Assembly (NCBI RefSeq): GCF_900313035.1
Contig: NZ_OMPS01000042.1
Coordinates: forward strand, 1-64,000
Direction of reading: 5' to 3'
Length of the DNA: 64,000 nt
Origin: Ruegeria sp. EL01
GTDB taxonomy: Bacteria > Pseudomonadota > Alphaproteobacteria > Rhodobacterales > Rhodobacteraceae
Shown: positions 43,511 to 51,845 of the stretch, piece by piece
Numbering within the stretch: position 1 is the first letter of the stretch
Layout of the letters: each line of letters begins with the position of its first letter
Notes under the pieces: generated by a model
What the model was told of the DNA's origin: nothing
Database searches by the model: none
The model's input: the letters and a program-made list of their open reading frames with translations, nothing else
Position numbers and translations under genes: made by a program

Positions 43511-44941
43511 TCACCAATTTGCGGAAATGTATTGCGTTTCCATGAATTCCAGCATGCCTTCATGGCCACCCTCGCGGCCAAGTCCCGACTGCTTAACGCC
43601 GCCGAAAGGGGCGGCCGGATCAGACACCAAGCCGCGGTTTAATCCGACCATGCCGTAGTCGAGCTGTTCGCAAACCCTCATGCCACGCTTCATGTTTTCT
43701 GTGAATACGTAGGCGACCAGCCCGTACTCAGTGTCATTGGCGCGGCGGATGACGTCCGCTTCGTCGGCAAAAGTTTGGATCGCAGCGACTGGCCCGAAAA
43801 TTTCGTCGTGTACGCAGTCCGCATTCTCGGGCACGCCGTATAGGACTGTCGGTGGATAGAAGAACCCTTTACCGTTCGGTATCGTGCCACCGAGACGCAA
43901 TTCCGCACCCTTGGCGACAGCATCGTCCACAAAGGCTGCAACCCTATCGCGGGTGTCGGCATTGACCAGAGGCCCAACATCGATGCCATCCTCGATTCCG
44001 TTGCCTACCTTCAGTGCCGCCATACGCGCAGTAAATTGTTCTGTGAAAGCCTCGGCAATCCGTTCATGGACATAGAAGCGGTTGGCGGCAGTACAGGCTT
44101 CGCCCAGATTGCGCATTTTTGCCAGCATTGCGCCATCGACCGCGGCGTCGATGTCGGCGTCCTCAAAAACAAGCAGCGGAGCATTGCCGCCCAGTTCCAT
44201 CGCTGGTTTGACCACGTTATCAGCGGCGGCGTGCAGCAATTTCCGGCCTACACCCGTGGAGCCAGTAAATGAGACAACACGGACGCGCGGATCATGCAAC
44301 ATGTGATCTACCAGTTCACCGGTCTTCTTCGACGGCAACACATTGACCATCCCATTCGGTACGCCCGCCTCTTTCAGAAGAGGCATTAGTTCCAACATGG
44401 TCAGCGGAGTTTCCGACGCAGGCTTGATAATGACAGGACACCCAGCGGCAAGGGCAGGCGCAATCTTTCGGGTACCCATGGCTGCCGGGTAATTCCAGGG
44501 CGTGACCAGCACGGCGATTCCAGCCGGTTTTTGCTGGACGATGATGCGGGCACCTGAAGCTGGTGCCTGGGTAATCAACCCATCGGCCCGAACGGCTTCC
44601 TCGGAAAACCAGCGGAAAAACTCTGCGGCATAGGCTGCTTCTCCCATCGCGTCGCCGCGCGCCTTGCCATTCTCAAGCGTAATGAGGTGGGCAAAATCCT
44701 CAAGTCGCGTCGTCATCAGTTCGAATGCATTGCGCAATACTTCCGCGCGCTCACGTGGTTTGCGTCCAGCCCAGTATGAAGATGCGGCTTGCGCTGCGTC
44801 CAGCGCGGCGTTCGCATCGGCAATCTCGGCCGATGCCACGCTCGCCAGAACTTTTTCGGTTGCCGGATTGAGAACATCAAACCGTTCGTTCCCTGAGCCG
44901 TTACGCCACTGGCCGTCGATATAGAGGTTGGTGTAGTTCAT
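43511..44941 (-). CDS. NAD(P)-dependent aldehyde dehydrogenase (succinate-semialdehyde dehydrogenase type)
   Basis: An aldehyde dehydrogenase of about 476 residues of the GabD group. The base Glu is in MELGGNAPLL, the nucleophile Cys in NLGEACTAANRF, with TPWNYPAAMGTRKIAPALAAG and the FTGSTGVGRKLL cofactor loop. GabD-like enzymes oxidise C4-C5 semialdehydes. Inserted between the two E2-like genes, it probably supplies or consumes an acid that is coupled to the oxoacid complex. The ATG at 44941 is used; the frame extends to a GTG at 44959 overlapping the upstream gene. Confidence 0.9.
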   Translation of the reverse strand: MNYTNLYIDGQWRNGSGNERFDVLNPATEKVLASVASAEIADANAALDAAQAASSYWAGRKPRERAEVLRNAFELMTTRLEDFAHLITLENGKARGDAMGEAAYAAEFFRWFSEEAVRADGLITQAPASGARIIVQQKPAGIAVLVTPWNYPAAMGTRKIAPALAAGCPVIIKPASETPLTMLELMPLLKEAGVPNGMVNVLPSKKTGELVDHMLHDPRVRVVSFTGSTGVGRKLLHAAADNVVKPAMELGGNAPLLVFEDADIDAAVDGAMLAKMRNLGEACTAANRFYVHERIAEAFTEQFTARMAALKVGNGIEDGIDVGPLVNADTRDRVAAFVDDAVAKGAELRLGGTIPNGKGFFYPPTVLYGVPENADCVHDEIFGPVAAIQTFADEADVIRRANDTEYGLVAYVFTENMKRGMRVCEQLDYGMVGLNRGLVSDPAAPFGGVKQSGLGREGGHEGMLEFMETQYISANW

Positions 44942-44955
44942 CACTTGTATTCCTG

Positions 44956-46002
44956 TCACAATAGTTGGCGTAGGGGCTCTTGCAGCCGCGCCGACAGCTC
45001 GTGAACAATTTTAATTGCTACGTCCTGCTCCAGGCCGCGGGCAGAGGCCTCAAGTACAATCCTGTAGGCGTCGTCTTGGTCCGAAATTGTAACGGTCGGC
45101 ACAGGCGAGGTTCCAAAGCGCACTGAAGTCACAGCGAGGCCGGTCAGATCGCGCAGAATAAGCGCTGGCGCTGTGTTGATATCTGGTTCCACCGCTTTGG
45201 CTAAACCCGTGAAATCTGGATCGGCAAAACGACGAGTTCGGCCGGCAAGCGGCTTTTGGACTTCGACAACAAGAGGTACTGTTTCTAATGCACCGCCGGC
45301 GCGCATGCTGGCCGCTGCAAAAGCAGCTAGAACAGCCAGATCATCAACTCGTTCTTCGCTGATACTAACAAGCCATTTGCGAAATCCATCAAAGCCTGCC
45401 TTGGTAACACTCGCCTCGATACGGTCGGGTATCTCCGAGTAGTCAGCGGTAGATTGTTTCCCGAGTGCCGCCAGCAGGTCCAGATCTGTAACATGATAGG
45501 GCTGCTTCCGGTCATCCGCGACCAACATCCCCAGATCAAGGCCTCGTTCGGCCGCGAGTCGCCTTGCCTTTGGCGAAGCAAAAATACGATCTTTTGCGAC
45601 GGGAAGGTCTTTTGATGCGCACCTGGTTTGCCGTTCGGGACCCACCGCCAAGCCTCTGGAATCCGCTTTGGGAACTGTGCCAGTTTCAGATTGCTCATCC
45701 ACTGCAAGATTAGACGGCAGCTCTTTGGAAGAACTTGATCTACGCTGGATCGGCGCGTCAGGCTTATCAGCAGTGATCACGGCAATGACGTCGCCGACGG
45801 GGATTTCTTCACCCGCTTCGGCGCGCAATTCTGCGATATAGCCGTCATGCCCGGCTTCGACTTCCATTACAGACTTGTCGGTCTCTACCTCCAGCAGCAC
45901 GTCGTCTGCGGCCACAAACTCACCCGCCGCCTTGCGCCAGGTGACGATCAGGCCGGTGTCCTGAGCCATGCCGAGCGCCGGCATGATGATCTCATGCGAC
46001 AT
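44956..46002 (-). CDS. Lipoyl-domain protein with degenerate E2 core
   Basis: A 348-residue protein. The N-terminal lipoyl domain is complete with the modified Lys43 in VETDKSVMEVEAG. After a linker comes an E3-binding domain (FASPKARRLAAERGLDLGML, about 140-175). The C-terminal part resembles an E2 catalytic domain but lacks the HxxxDG motif. It should carry the acyl group by lipoyl transfer to the catalytic E2 encoded at 42610. Its start overlaps the E1-beta gene end by 11 bases. Confidence 0.87.
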   Translation of the reverse strand: MSHEIIMPALGMAQDTGLIVTWRKAAGEFVAADDVLLEVETDKSVMEVEAGHDGYIAELRAEAGEEIPVGDVIAVITADKPDAPIQRRSSSSKELPSNLAVDEQSETGTVPKADSRGLAVGPERQTRCASKDLPVAKDRIFASPKARRLAAERGLDLGMLVADDRKQPYHVTDLDLLAALGKQSTADYSEIPDRIEASVTKAGFDGFRKWLVSISEERVDDLAVLAAFAAASMRAGGALETVPLVVEVQKPLAGRTRRFADPDFTGLAKAVEPDINTAPALILRDLTGLAVTSVRFGTSPVPTVTISDQDDAYRIVLEASARGLEQDVAIKIVHELSARLQEPLRQLL

Positions 46003-46990
46003 TGAAGAGCTCCCCGCGCACGCTCAAACGGGCGTTTTCTGCGACCGCTTCGGGCGTCGGCACGGTCAGATCCTCCAGAGCCGGCGAGAAAGGCACCGGA
46101 ACATCCATCGCTCCCATCCGGACGACTGGCGCGTCGAGATAGTAGAAAGCTTTCTCAGTGATACGGCTCGCGATTTCAGCTGTAACTCCGAAGTTGCGGT
46201 GTCCTTCATCAATGACGATGGCCCGACTGGTCTTGCGCACTGAATTGAGGATTTTCTCCTCATCTAAGGGGACAATGGTACGCGGATCGATCACTTCGAC
46301 CGAGATGCCGTCGCGTTCAAGTAGCTCGGCTGCCTGCAACGCGACCTGAACCATTGATGAGAGTGCAACCAATGTGATATCACACCCTTCACGCAGGACT
46401 GTGGCCTCGCCGAAGGGTATTAGATACTCCTCTTCTGGCACTGGCGCTTTGTCGTTGTACATCAGTTTGTCTTCGAAAATAACGACTGGATTATCGTCCC
46501 TGATTGCCGTCTTCATCAGGCCTTTGGCTTCGTAGGCGGACGAGGGCAGCGCGACCTTCAATCCCGGTATATGGGCCACAAGGGCATGCAATGATTGCGA
46601 GTGCTGTGCCGCTGAACGGCGCGTTGCACCGAGATTGGTCCGAAGCACCAACGGCACACTAAGCTTGCCGCCCGACATGTAGTGGGTTTTGGCAGCCTGG
46701 TTGCACAGTTGATCCATGACCAGAAACAGGAAGTCACCGAACATCAGGTCGACGATTGGACGCGAGCCTGTCATCGCCGCGCCGACGGCCATACCCATAA
46801 ATCCCGGCTCAGAGATCGGCGTGTCGACGATGCGCTCCGTCCCGAATTCCTCAACCAGACCCGAGAGCACCTTAAAGGGCGTTCCTGCTTCGGCGACGTC
46901 TTCACCGATCAGGAAGATGGACGGATCCCGGCGCATCTCCTCGGCAATCGCCTCGTTTACGGCCGTAGATAGGGTGATTTCTCGGGTCAT
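45992..46990 (-). CDS. 2-oxoacid dehydrogenase E1 component, beta subunit
   Basis: A protein of about 332 residues of the PdhB/AcoB type (REITLSTAVNEAIAEEMRRDPSIFLIGEDVAEAGTPFKV). The N-terminal half provides part of the TPP-binding cleft, with the catalytic Glu region around FLIGEDV, and the transketolase C-domain completes it. It pairs with the alpha subunit encoded 10 bases upstream to decarboxylate a 2-oxo acid. The acetoin or pyruvate type is suggested by overall similarity; the actual acid is unknown. Confidence 0.92.
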   Translation of the reverse strand: MTREITLSTAVNEAIAEEMRRDPSIFLIGEDVAEAGTPFKVLSGLVEEFGTERIVDTPISEPGFMGMAVGAAMTGSRPIVDLMFGDFLFLVMDQLCNQAAKTHYMSGGKLSVPLVLRTNLGATRRSAAQHSQSLHALVAHIPGLKVALPSSAYEAKGLMKTAIRDDNPVVIFEDKLMYNDKAPVPEEEYLIPFGEATVLREGCDITLVALSSMVQVALQAAELLERDGISVEVIDPRTIVPLDEEKILNSVRKTSRAIVIDEGHRNFGVTAEIASRITEKAFYYLDAPVVRMGAMDVPVPFSPALEDLTVPTPEAVAENARLSVRGELFNVA

Positions 46991-47000
46991 AGAAAGTTCC

Positions 47001-48008
47001 TCAAATATAGGCCAGCGCGTTTTCAACACCGGAGAATACGTGCATGTCGACCTCGTTCGAGGGCGGGTATTGAGCGCTCAATGCATACTGCACCGCGGCC
47101 TCGGCATCTGCTTTGACTTCGCCATCGATCCCGACAAGCTCGTCCGATGAAAGGATCCCTTCAGTGACCAGCCATTTTCCGAAATTCGTGATTGGATCGC
47201 GATTTGTTTTCCACTCCGCTTCTTCGTCCTTCGGGCGATAGTACTCTCGATTGATATCCCCGACATGGTGGCCATGGTAACGATATGTCTTCAGCTCAAC
47301 GAAGAACGGTCCTTCACCCTTTCTCGCGCGAGTTACGAGTTTTTGGGCGAGTTCGTTGACCGAGAGCACATCCTGCCCATCGACCGAATGCGCCTCGATG
47401 CCAAAGGCTTCTGCACGCGCAGTCAACGATCCGGCGGCGATCTCATCGGTTTTAGTGTACTCCGAATAGCCGTTGTTTTCGCAGGCATAGATGACCGGCA
47501 GCTTCCACAGCGCGGCCATGTTCATCACTTCGTACCAAAGACCCTGCGCGGTAGCACCGTCACCGAAAAAACAGACAGCGATGTCTTTGGTCCCCAACCG
47601 TTTGGCAGAGAAGGCAGCGCCGGTCGCTATACCCATTGAGCCACCGACAATTGCGTTAGCGCCAAGATTCCCGTGGTGCTGATCTGCAATATGCATCGAG
47701 CCGCCTTTGCCGCGGCAATAGCCCTCCTGCTTGCCCAGCAACTCGCAGAACATCTCCCGGAATTCTGCCCCTTTTGCGACGCAATGCCCATGTCCTCGAT
47801 GCGTGGACGTGATCTTATCGCTGTTCTCCAACGCTTCGCAGATGCCGACGGCAACCGCCTCTTGCCCAGAATACATGTGCGTCAAGCCCGGCATCTTGGC
47901 AGACAGGTAAAGCTGGTTGGCACTGTCTTCAAAGGCCCGGATGCGAACCATCTGCCGGTATATGCGCAAATAGGCCTCGGTATTGTTTTGCTTGGTTTGG
48001 CGAACCAT
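47001..48008 (-). CDS. 2-oxoacid dehydrogenase E1 component, alpha subunit
   Basis: A 335-residue E1-alpha of the PdhA/AcoA type. The thiamine-diphosphate motif is FFGDGATAQG-x(19)-CENN, with the HRGHGHCVAKGAEFREMF and GGSMHIAD loops. With the beta subunit it forms an (alpha-beta)2 decarboxylase. It lies 61 bases downstream of the M24-family gene, in one operon with E1-beta, lipoyl protein, aldehyde dehydrogenase, E2 and E3, which is a complete oxoacid dehydrogenase complex. Confidence 0.92.
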   Translation of the reverse strand: MVRQTKQNNTEAYLRIYRQMVRIRAFEDSANQLYLSAKMPGLTHMYSGQEAVAVGICEALENSDKITSTHRGHGHCVAKGAEFREMFCELLGKQEGYCRGKGGSMHIADQHHGNLGANAIVGGSMGIATGAAFSAKRLGTKDIAVCFFGDGATAQGLWYEVMNMAALWKLPVIYACENNGYSEYTKTDEIAAGSLTARAEAFGIEAHSVDGQDVLSVNELAQKLVTRARKGEGPFFVELKTYRYHGHHVGDINREYYRPKDEEAEWKTNRDPITNFGKWLVTEGILSSDELVGIDGEVKADAEAAVQYALSAQYPPSNEVDMHVFSGVENALAYI

Positions 48009-48069
48009 TTAATTGCCTCATATAGTAAAGGCCCGCCTCCAAAAAAGGAGCCGGGCAGTCCTGGGAGGA

Positions 48070-49371
48070 CTAGTAGCGATTTGAAATAGGTAACTCTTCT
48101 GCAGGAAAGAGGCTTATGACCTTGCAACCAGTATCGGTTACGACCACTTCTTCTTCGATTCTGGCGGCCGAATACCCGTCTGTGGCGGGGCAATAGGTCT
48201 CCAGTGCAAACACCATGCCGGTCTGAATTTCCATCGGATTATCCAGCGATACTGCGCGCGAGATAATCGGACGCTCATGCAGTGCCAGCCCCAGGCCATG
48301 CCCGAATTGTAGTCCGAACGCTGAGAGTTCGTCGGGGAATCCAAATTCTTCTGCTTTGGGCCAAACCTTAGCAACCGTGTCAGTAGTGACGCCAGGCTTT
48401 ACAAGAGCAATTGCGGCATCTAGCCATTCGCGACACTTTACGTATGCATCATTCTGGGCCGAAGTTGCCCGTCCGATATTGAACGTGCGGTAGTAACAAG
48501 TGCGGTATCCCTGATAGGATTGCAAAATATCAAAAAAAGCCTGATCGCCGGGCCTGAAATATCGATCGGTGAAATTGTGCGGGTGTGGACTACAGCGCTC
48601 GCCGGAAATCGCATTGATCGCTTCGACATCATCCGAGCCCATCTCGTAAAGCATCTTGTTGGCCATCGCGACAATATCGTTCTCGCGCACGCCCGGCTTC
48701 AGCTCTTGCCAGATCATGTGATAAACCCCGTCCACCATTGAGGCGGCCTGGTTCAGGAGATGTATCTCGTCGACGTTCTTGATCTCACGCGCGCCGAGCA
48801 TGATCTGTTGCCCATCGACGACAATTACGCCAGCTTCCTGCAGTGCGAAAAACATCGCCGTTTCGGCGTAGTCAACGCCGACTGGCATGTCTGCTACACC
48901 CGCCTTCTTGAGCAAGCCGTAGACTTCCTCAGCATATCGTTTCATCAGACCGAAAGAAGGTGGGATAGTACCGCGCATGCCGACAACACCGGCACGCATG
49001 CGCTCAGGATCCAGCCAGTTGCAGTATTCTCGGTGATGAACGGCAGCCGAGCCGAAATCCCAGACGTACGGCTCCTCATCACCTGCCAGCAGAGCGAAGC
49101 GGCACATTTTGTCACGCTCCCACTCTCCGATCTTGGTACCGGAGACGTAGCGAATGTTGTTCACATCAAACAGCAGTAGCGCACCACAGCCAGACTTCTT
49201 CAACGCATCCTTTGCGCGACTGAGGCGATAGCGCCGGAGGCGATCGTGATCAACACGGCGCTCGAAGTCGACTGCCGTATGCCCAAGCGCCGGTATGTGC
49301 CGATCCCATCGCCAATTCGGATCGATGTCTCCGGGTTGTAGAATGCGTGGATTGAGTGCGTCTACGTTCAC
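48070..49371 (-). CDS. M24 metallopeptidase-fold protein (creatinase/DddP-like) with altered metal site
   Basis: About 433 residues from a GTG at 49371 (GGAGG at 5 bases). Creatinase-type N-domain with LLLFDVNNIRYVSGTKIGEWER, then the pita-bread domain. Metal ligands of the family are partly kept: Asp in AFFDILQSYQGY, His in FGHGLGLALHE, Glu in FALETYC and Glu in RIEEEVVV. The second Asp is Cys (YRTCYYRTF instead of DxTRTF). Overall pattern resembles DMSP lyase DddP and creatinase-like amidinohydrolases. It is first in the oxoacid dehydrogenase operon, so it probably opens the substrate of this pathway. Confidence 0.85.
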   Translation of the reverse strand: MNVDALNPRILQPGDIDPNWRWDRHIPALGHTAVDFERRVDHDRLRRYRLSRAKDALKKSGCGALLLFDVNNIRYVSGTKIGEWERDKMCRFALLAGDEEPYVWDFGSAAVHHREYCNWLDPERMRAGVVGMRGTIPPSFGLMKRYAEEVYGLLKKAGVADMPVGVDYAETAMFFALQEAGVIVVDGQQIMLGAREIKNVDEIHLLNQAASMVDGVYHMIWQELKPGVRENDIVAMANKMLYEMGSDDVEAINAISGERCSPHPHNFTDRYFRPGDQAFFDILQSYQGYRTCYYRTFNIGRATSAQNDAYVKCREWLDAAIALVKPGVTTDTVAKVWPKAEEFGFPDELSAFGLQFGHGLGLALHERPIISRAVSLDNPMEIQTGMVFALETYCPATDGYSAARIEEEVVVTDTGCKVISLFPAEELPISNRY

Positions 49372-49963
49372 GATTTCCTCCGTGATTTGTTCACAGCAAC
49401 TCGAACAGGCAAGCGCCTTCATAATTGCTTGTGGACCCCTCATTGAGGAGCTCGTTGAATTCAATAGTGCTGCTGCATCTATGGGGCAGGTAGCCGATAC
49501 AGTCGGAACATGGCGACATAAGTTGTGTGAGACGCCAGCACGAATGACGCAAAACAGCGTCATCGAGCCTTAACATTCTCACCAACAGTGCCGTCGCTGC
49601 CCATTTATGTAGCGAACACTAAAATAATAGGTATCCAGATAATTTTTCAACGTCAAGGTATTATTTAGTAATAACTACAATATTCTAAAAAAATGAATGA
49701 GGTGGAGTAGATAGCCTTGATCCACGACCAGGCGCTTTCCCGCACAGAATGCGCGATAGCCTCTCTGCCCCAAAGCTCCTGCAGAATTCCTGAACCATTG
49801 AAGCTTTTTTAAGATCTGATCGTTGCTTGACCACCCATGGGGACGAGGCTCGGTCGTAAAAACGCAACCGAACAATATATGTCTTTGATAGTTAAGTTAT
49901 GCGTATAAATCCGAAATAGGCGGAAAGACGCACCCGTGTCGAGCCATACCGTAGGGAAGTAAT
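49372..49963. other. Long non-coding region with TetR-type operator and AT-rich segment
   Basis: The gap between the M24 gene and tetR (592 bases) holds the operator copy at 49602-49631 and a second half-site-like stretch (TTATTTAGTAATAA, 49661-49674). It also has a strongly A/T-rich block. No supported gene was found: open frames at 49675-49875 and 49391-49585 are short and without ribosome sites. The promoter of the M24 operon should lie near the operator, giving a leader of roughly 200 bases. Confidence 0.5.
49602..49631. promoter_or_regulatory. TetR-type operator D (upstream of M24/oxoacid dehydrogenase operon)
   Basis: CATTTATGTAGCGAA followed directly by CACTAAAATAATAG. It shares the core of the copies at 50593, 50651 and 59559: TTWATGTAG, then five to six bases, then CACTAAATAATA. 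This copy is the most diverged on its right half. Confidence 0.6.
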
Positions 49964-50581
49964 TTAGTTGATAGAGGATATCATTGCACTTGAAGGCCAG
50001 GCAAGCATTGCGCAGTCCGCTACATCAATCAAGGCCTCAAGATTGGCACCGTTGCGAGCGCGAATGGCCATACCCTGTTGAACCGTAACAAAATAAGTTG
50101 CCAATTTTTGCCAATCCTGCTCCTTGCTCAGAACCTTGTTAGCAACATCGCACTCAAGCTTTCTAAGTAGTCGATGGATGTTTGCGTCACGCAGATTCGC
50201 GAGCAAGTCTCTAATCGCCTCATTCGAGCTGTGCTCGTGCAAGCCCTCCAGCGCTATCATACAGCCCCAAGGCTTGTCTTTACGGCAAAAAACTCTGGCG
50301 CTCACATAAAGTAGTGCTTGCGCCGCCTCAAACCCCGTAGGGGCCTCTTCAATTGCCTTCGCAATAATTGCGCCGTCCGTTTCCAGATAGCGCTCGACCG
50401 CCTCGCAAAACAGCTTCTCCTTTGACCCAAAGGCCGCATAGATACTGGGCGCTTTGAGGGAAAGCGTCTCTTCCAGGTTGATCAACGACGTCCCATCATA
50501 GCCTCGCTGCCAAAACAGGTTCATTGCCAGATTCAATGCCTCGCTGCGGTCAAATTTTCTGGGTCGGCCACGTCCCGCCAT
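49964..50581 (-). CDS. TetR/AcrR-family regulator of the catabolic island
   Basis: About 205 residues from the ATG at 50581. The N-terminal helix-turn-helix is GRPRKFDRSEALNLAMNLFWQRGYDGTSL and LSLKAPSIYAAFGSKEKLF. The C-terminal ligand domain is helical, with GCMIALEGLHEHSS. The gene is divergent from the ABC importer operon and has one palindromic operator copy 12 bases upstream of its start. It is the natural candidate to bind all four copies of that motif. TetR proteins usually repress until a small molecule releases them. Confidence 0.87.
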   Translation of the reverse strand: MAGRGRPRKFDRSEALNLAMNLFWQRGYDGTSLINLEETLSLKAPSIYAAFGSKEKLFCEAVERYLETDGAIIAKAIEEAPTGFEAAQALLYVSARVFCRKDKPWGCMIALEGLHEHSSNEAIRDLLANLRDANIHRLLRKLECDVANKVLSKEQDWQKLATYFVTVQQGMAIRARNGANLEALIDVADCAMLAWPSSAMISSIN

Positions 50582-50592
50582 CTTCACTCTCT

Positions 50593-50622
50593 CTATTAAT
50601 GTAGGTTTCACTAAATAAATAA
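50593..50622. promoter_or_regulatory. TetR-type operator B (upstream of tetR)
   Basis: TATTAATGTA, five bases, CACTAAATAAATAA, starting 12 bases before the tetR ATG. Apart from the five central bases it is identical, in sequence and spacing, to the copy at 59559 over 24 positions. Confidence 0.7.
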
Positions 50623-50650
50623 CTTGACGCATAAGTTCAAGACTTCTATC

Positions 50651-50678
50651 TATTATATAGCGATCACTAAATAATAAG
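50651..50678. promoter_or_regulatory. TetR-type operator C (upstream of ABC importer operon)
   Basis: CTATTATATAGCGAT followed by CACTAAATAATAAGG, located 15 bases before the ATG of the binding-protein gene. The right half-site overlaps the ribosome site (AAGGGGAGG), so binding would block transcription close to translation start. Confidence 0.7.
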
Positions 50679-50692
50679 GGGAGGTAACAAAT

Positions 50693-51775
50693 ATGAAAAT
50701 TGTAAATTCAACCTTAAAGACTGCAATGGCAGGGGTTCTTTCTTGTTTTTTCGCTATTTGCGGGATGTCCGGAGTAGCACTCGCCGACATCGTTGAGGTC
50801 GATGTTGGCCTAGACACTCCAGTGCAGATTGATCGATCCAAGCCCTTGAAAATTGCGCTCTTTATGCGGGGGCAAAGTGTTTCTGGGCTGACGGCTGTCG
50901 TTGATGGCGTCCTTGAGCAGGCCAGTGAACTGGGCGTTGACGTCGATGTATTCAACGCCAATTTTGACAGTGCGACCATGGTTAATCAGATGGAGAATGC
51001 ACTATTGCGGGACTACAACGCTTGGATAGTTTTCCCCACCGACGGAACAAGCGCTGTTTGCAATATGATCACAAATGAAGCGCCTAAGAACAATATTCTT
51101 GTCTCGGTAAATGTCGTGCATGTGTGTGTCGATCCGATGTCCAACGGTATCGATACCTGGGCCCCTGGGACCATCGGATTTGTTGGCGGCAATGAAACAC
51201 TGTCGGCCATGCGCGCATTGGTGGCGCGCGTTTCAGAAGATATCTCAACCCCAACCAAAGTTGGCGTCATGCATGGTCTTGTTGTCAGCCCAGTGGCTAA
51301 AGGCTTAATCCAGGCCGTTGAGGAGGAAGCGGAGCGCAACGCGAATTTTGAGGTTGCGGTCATGGTCGAGTCCAACTGGGACACAACAGACGCGCTTGCA
51401 AAAGCCACGCCCATGCTGCTTGCCAACCGCGAGCTTGATATCGTCATCACGCAACATGCCTTGATGTCACGCGGTATCCTGACGGCCATCGAGGTCAATG
51501 GATATGCCAATCCTGTCGACGTGTACGAGTTCAGCGGCACGAATTGGTCGGCCGACATGGTCAAAGAGGGCAAGCTGAAAGTCACGCTACCATTCTTCTT
51601 GAAAACCAACGGAAAGAGCGGCGTGCGCAACCTTTACGACGTCTACTACAAAGGCGCTGATATTCCAAAGTTCACGGCCAATGATGGACATCCTCCCATC
51701 GAGGGATCCGCGGAAGGCGAATATACGATCATCGACGCCAACAACGTCTCTTCCTTTACCCCAGAATACAACTGA
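50693..51775 (+). CDS. Sugar-type ABC transporter substrate-binding protein (RbsB-like)
   Basis: A 360-residue periplasmic binding protein of the CUT2/ribose group. Residues 1 to about 32 are a Sec signal peptide (ending GVALAD). The body has the periplasmic-binding-protein 4 pattern (KIALFMRGQSVSGLTAVVDGVLEQASELGVDVDVFNA, VFPTDGTSAVCNMI). The ligand is unknown; CUT2 importers also carry autoinducers, polyols and nucleosides. It is first in the importer operon under operator C. Confidence 0.9.
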   Translation: MKIVNSTLKTAMAGVLSCFFAICGMSGVALADIVEVDVGLDTPVQIDRSKPLKIALFMRGQSVSGLTAVVDGVLEQASELGVDVDVFNANFDSATMVNQMENALLRDYNAWIVFPTDGTSAVCNMITNEAPKNNILVSVNVVHVCVDPMSNGIDTWAPGTIGFVGGNETLSAMRALVARVSEDISTPTKVGVMHGLVVSPVAKGLIQAVEEEAERNANFEVAVMVESNWDTTDALAKATPMLLANRELDIVITQHALMSRGILTAIEVNGYANPVDVYEFSGTNWSADMVKEGKLKVTLPFFLKTNGKSGVRNLYDVYYKGADIPKFTANDGHPPIEGSAEGEYTIIDANNVSSFTPEYN

Positions 51776-51782
51776 TCAGCTT

Positions 51783-51812
51783 CCAGCCCCGCGGCCAAGG
51801 CTCCGGGGCTGG
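51783..51812 (+). terminator. Intercistronic stem-loop after the binding-protein gene
   Basis: CCAGCCCCG pairs with CGGGGCTGG around a 12-base loop, 8 bases after the stop of the binding-protein gene and 34 bases before the ATPase gene. There is no T-run, so it probably protects the upstream mRNA or partially terminates, a common feature after binding-protein genes. Confidence 0.6.
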
Positions 51813-51845
51813 GCAACAGTGTACTTTGAAATGTGAGCAAGAGAC

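Noticed and set aside
48070-49371. Calling the M24 protein a DMSP lyase (DddP)
   Set aside because: The metal-binding Asp is Cys and the operon encodes an oxoacid dehydrogenase rather than acrylate or DMS functions. Only the fold similarity is supported.
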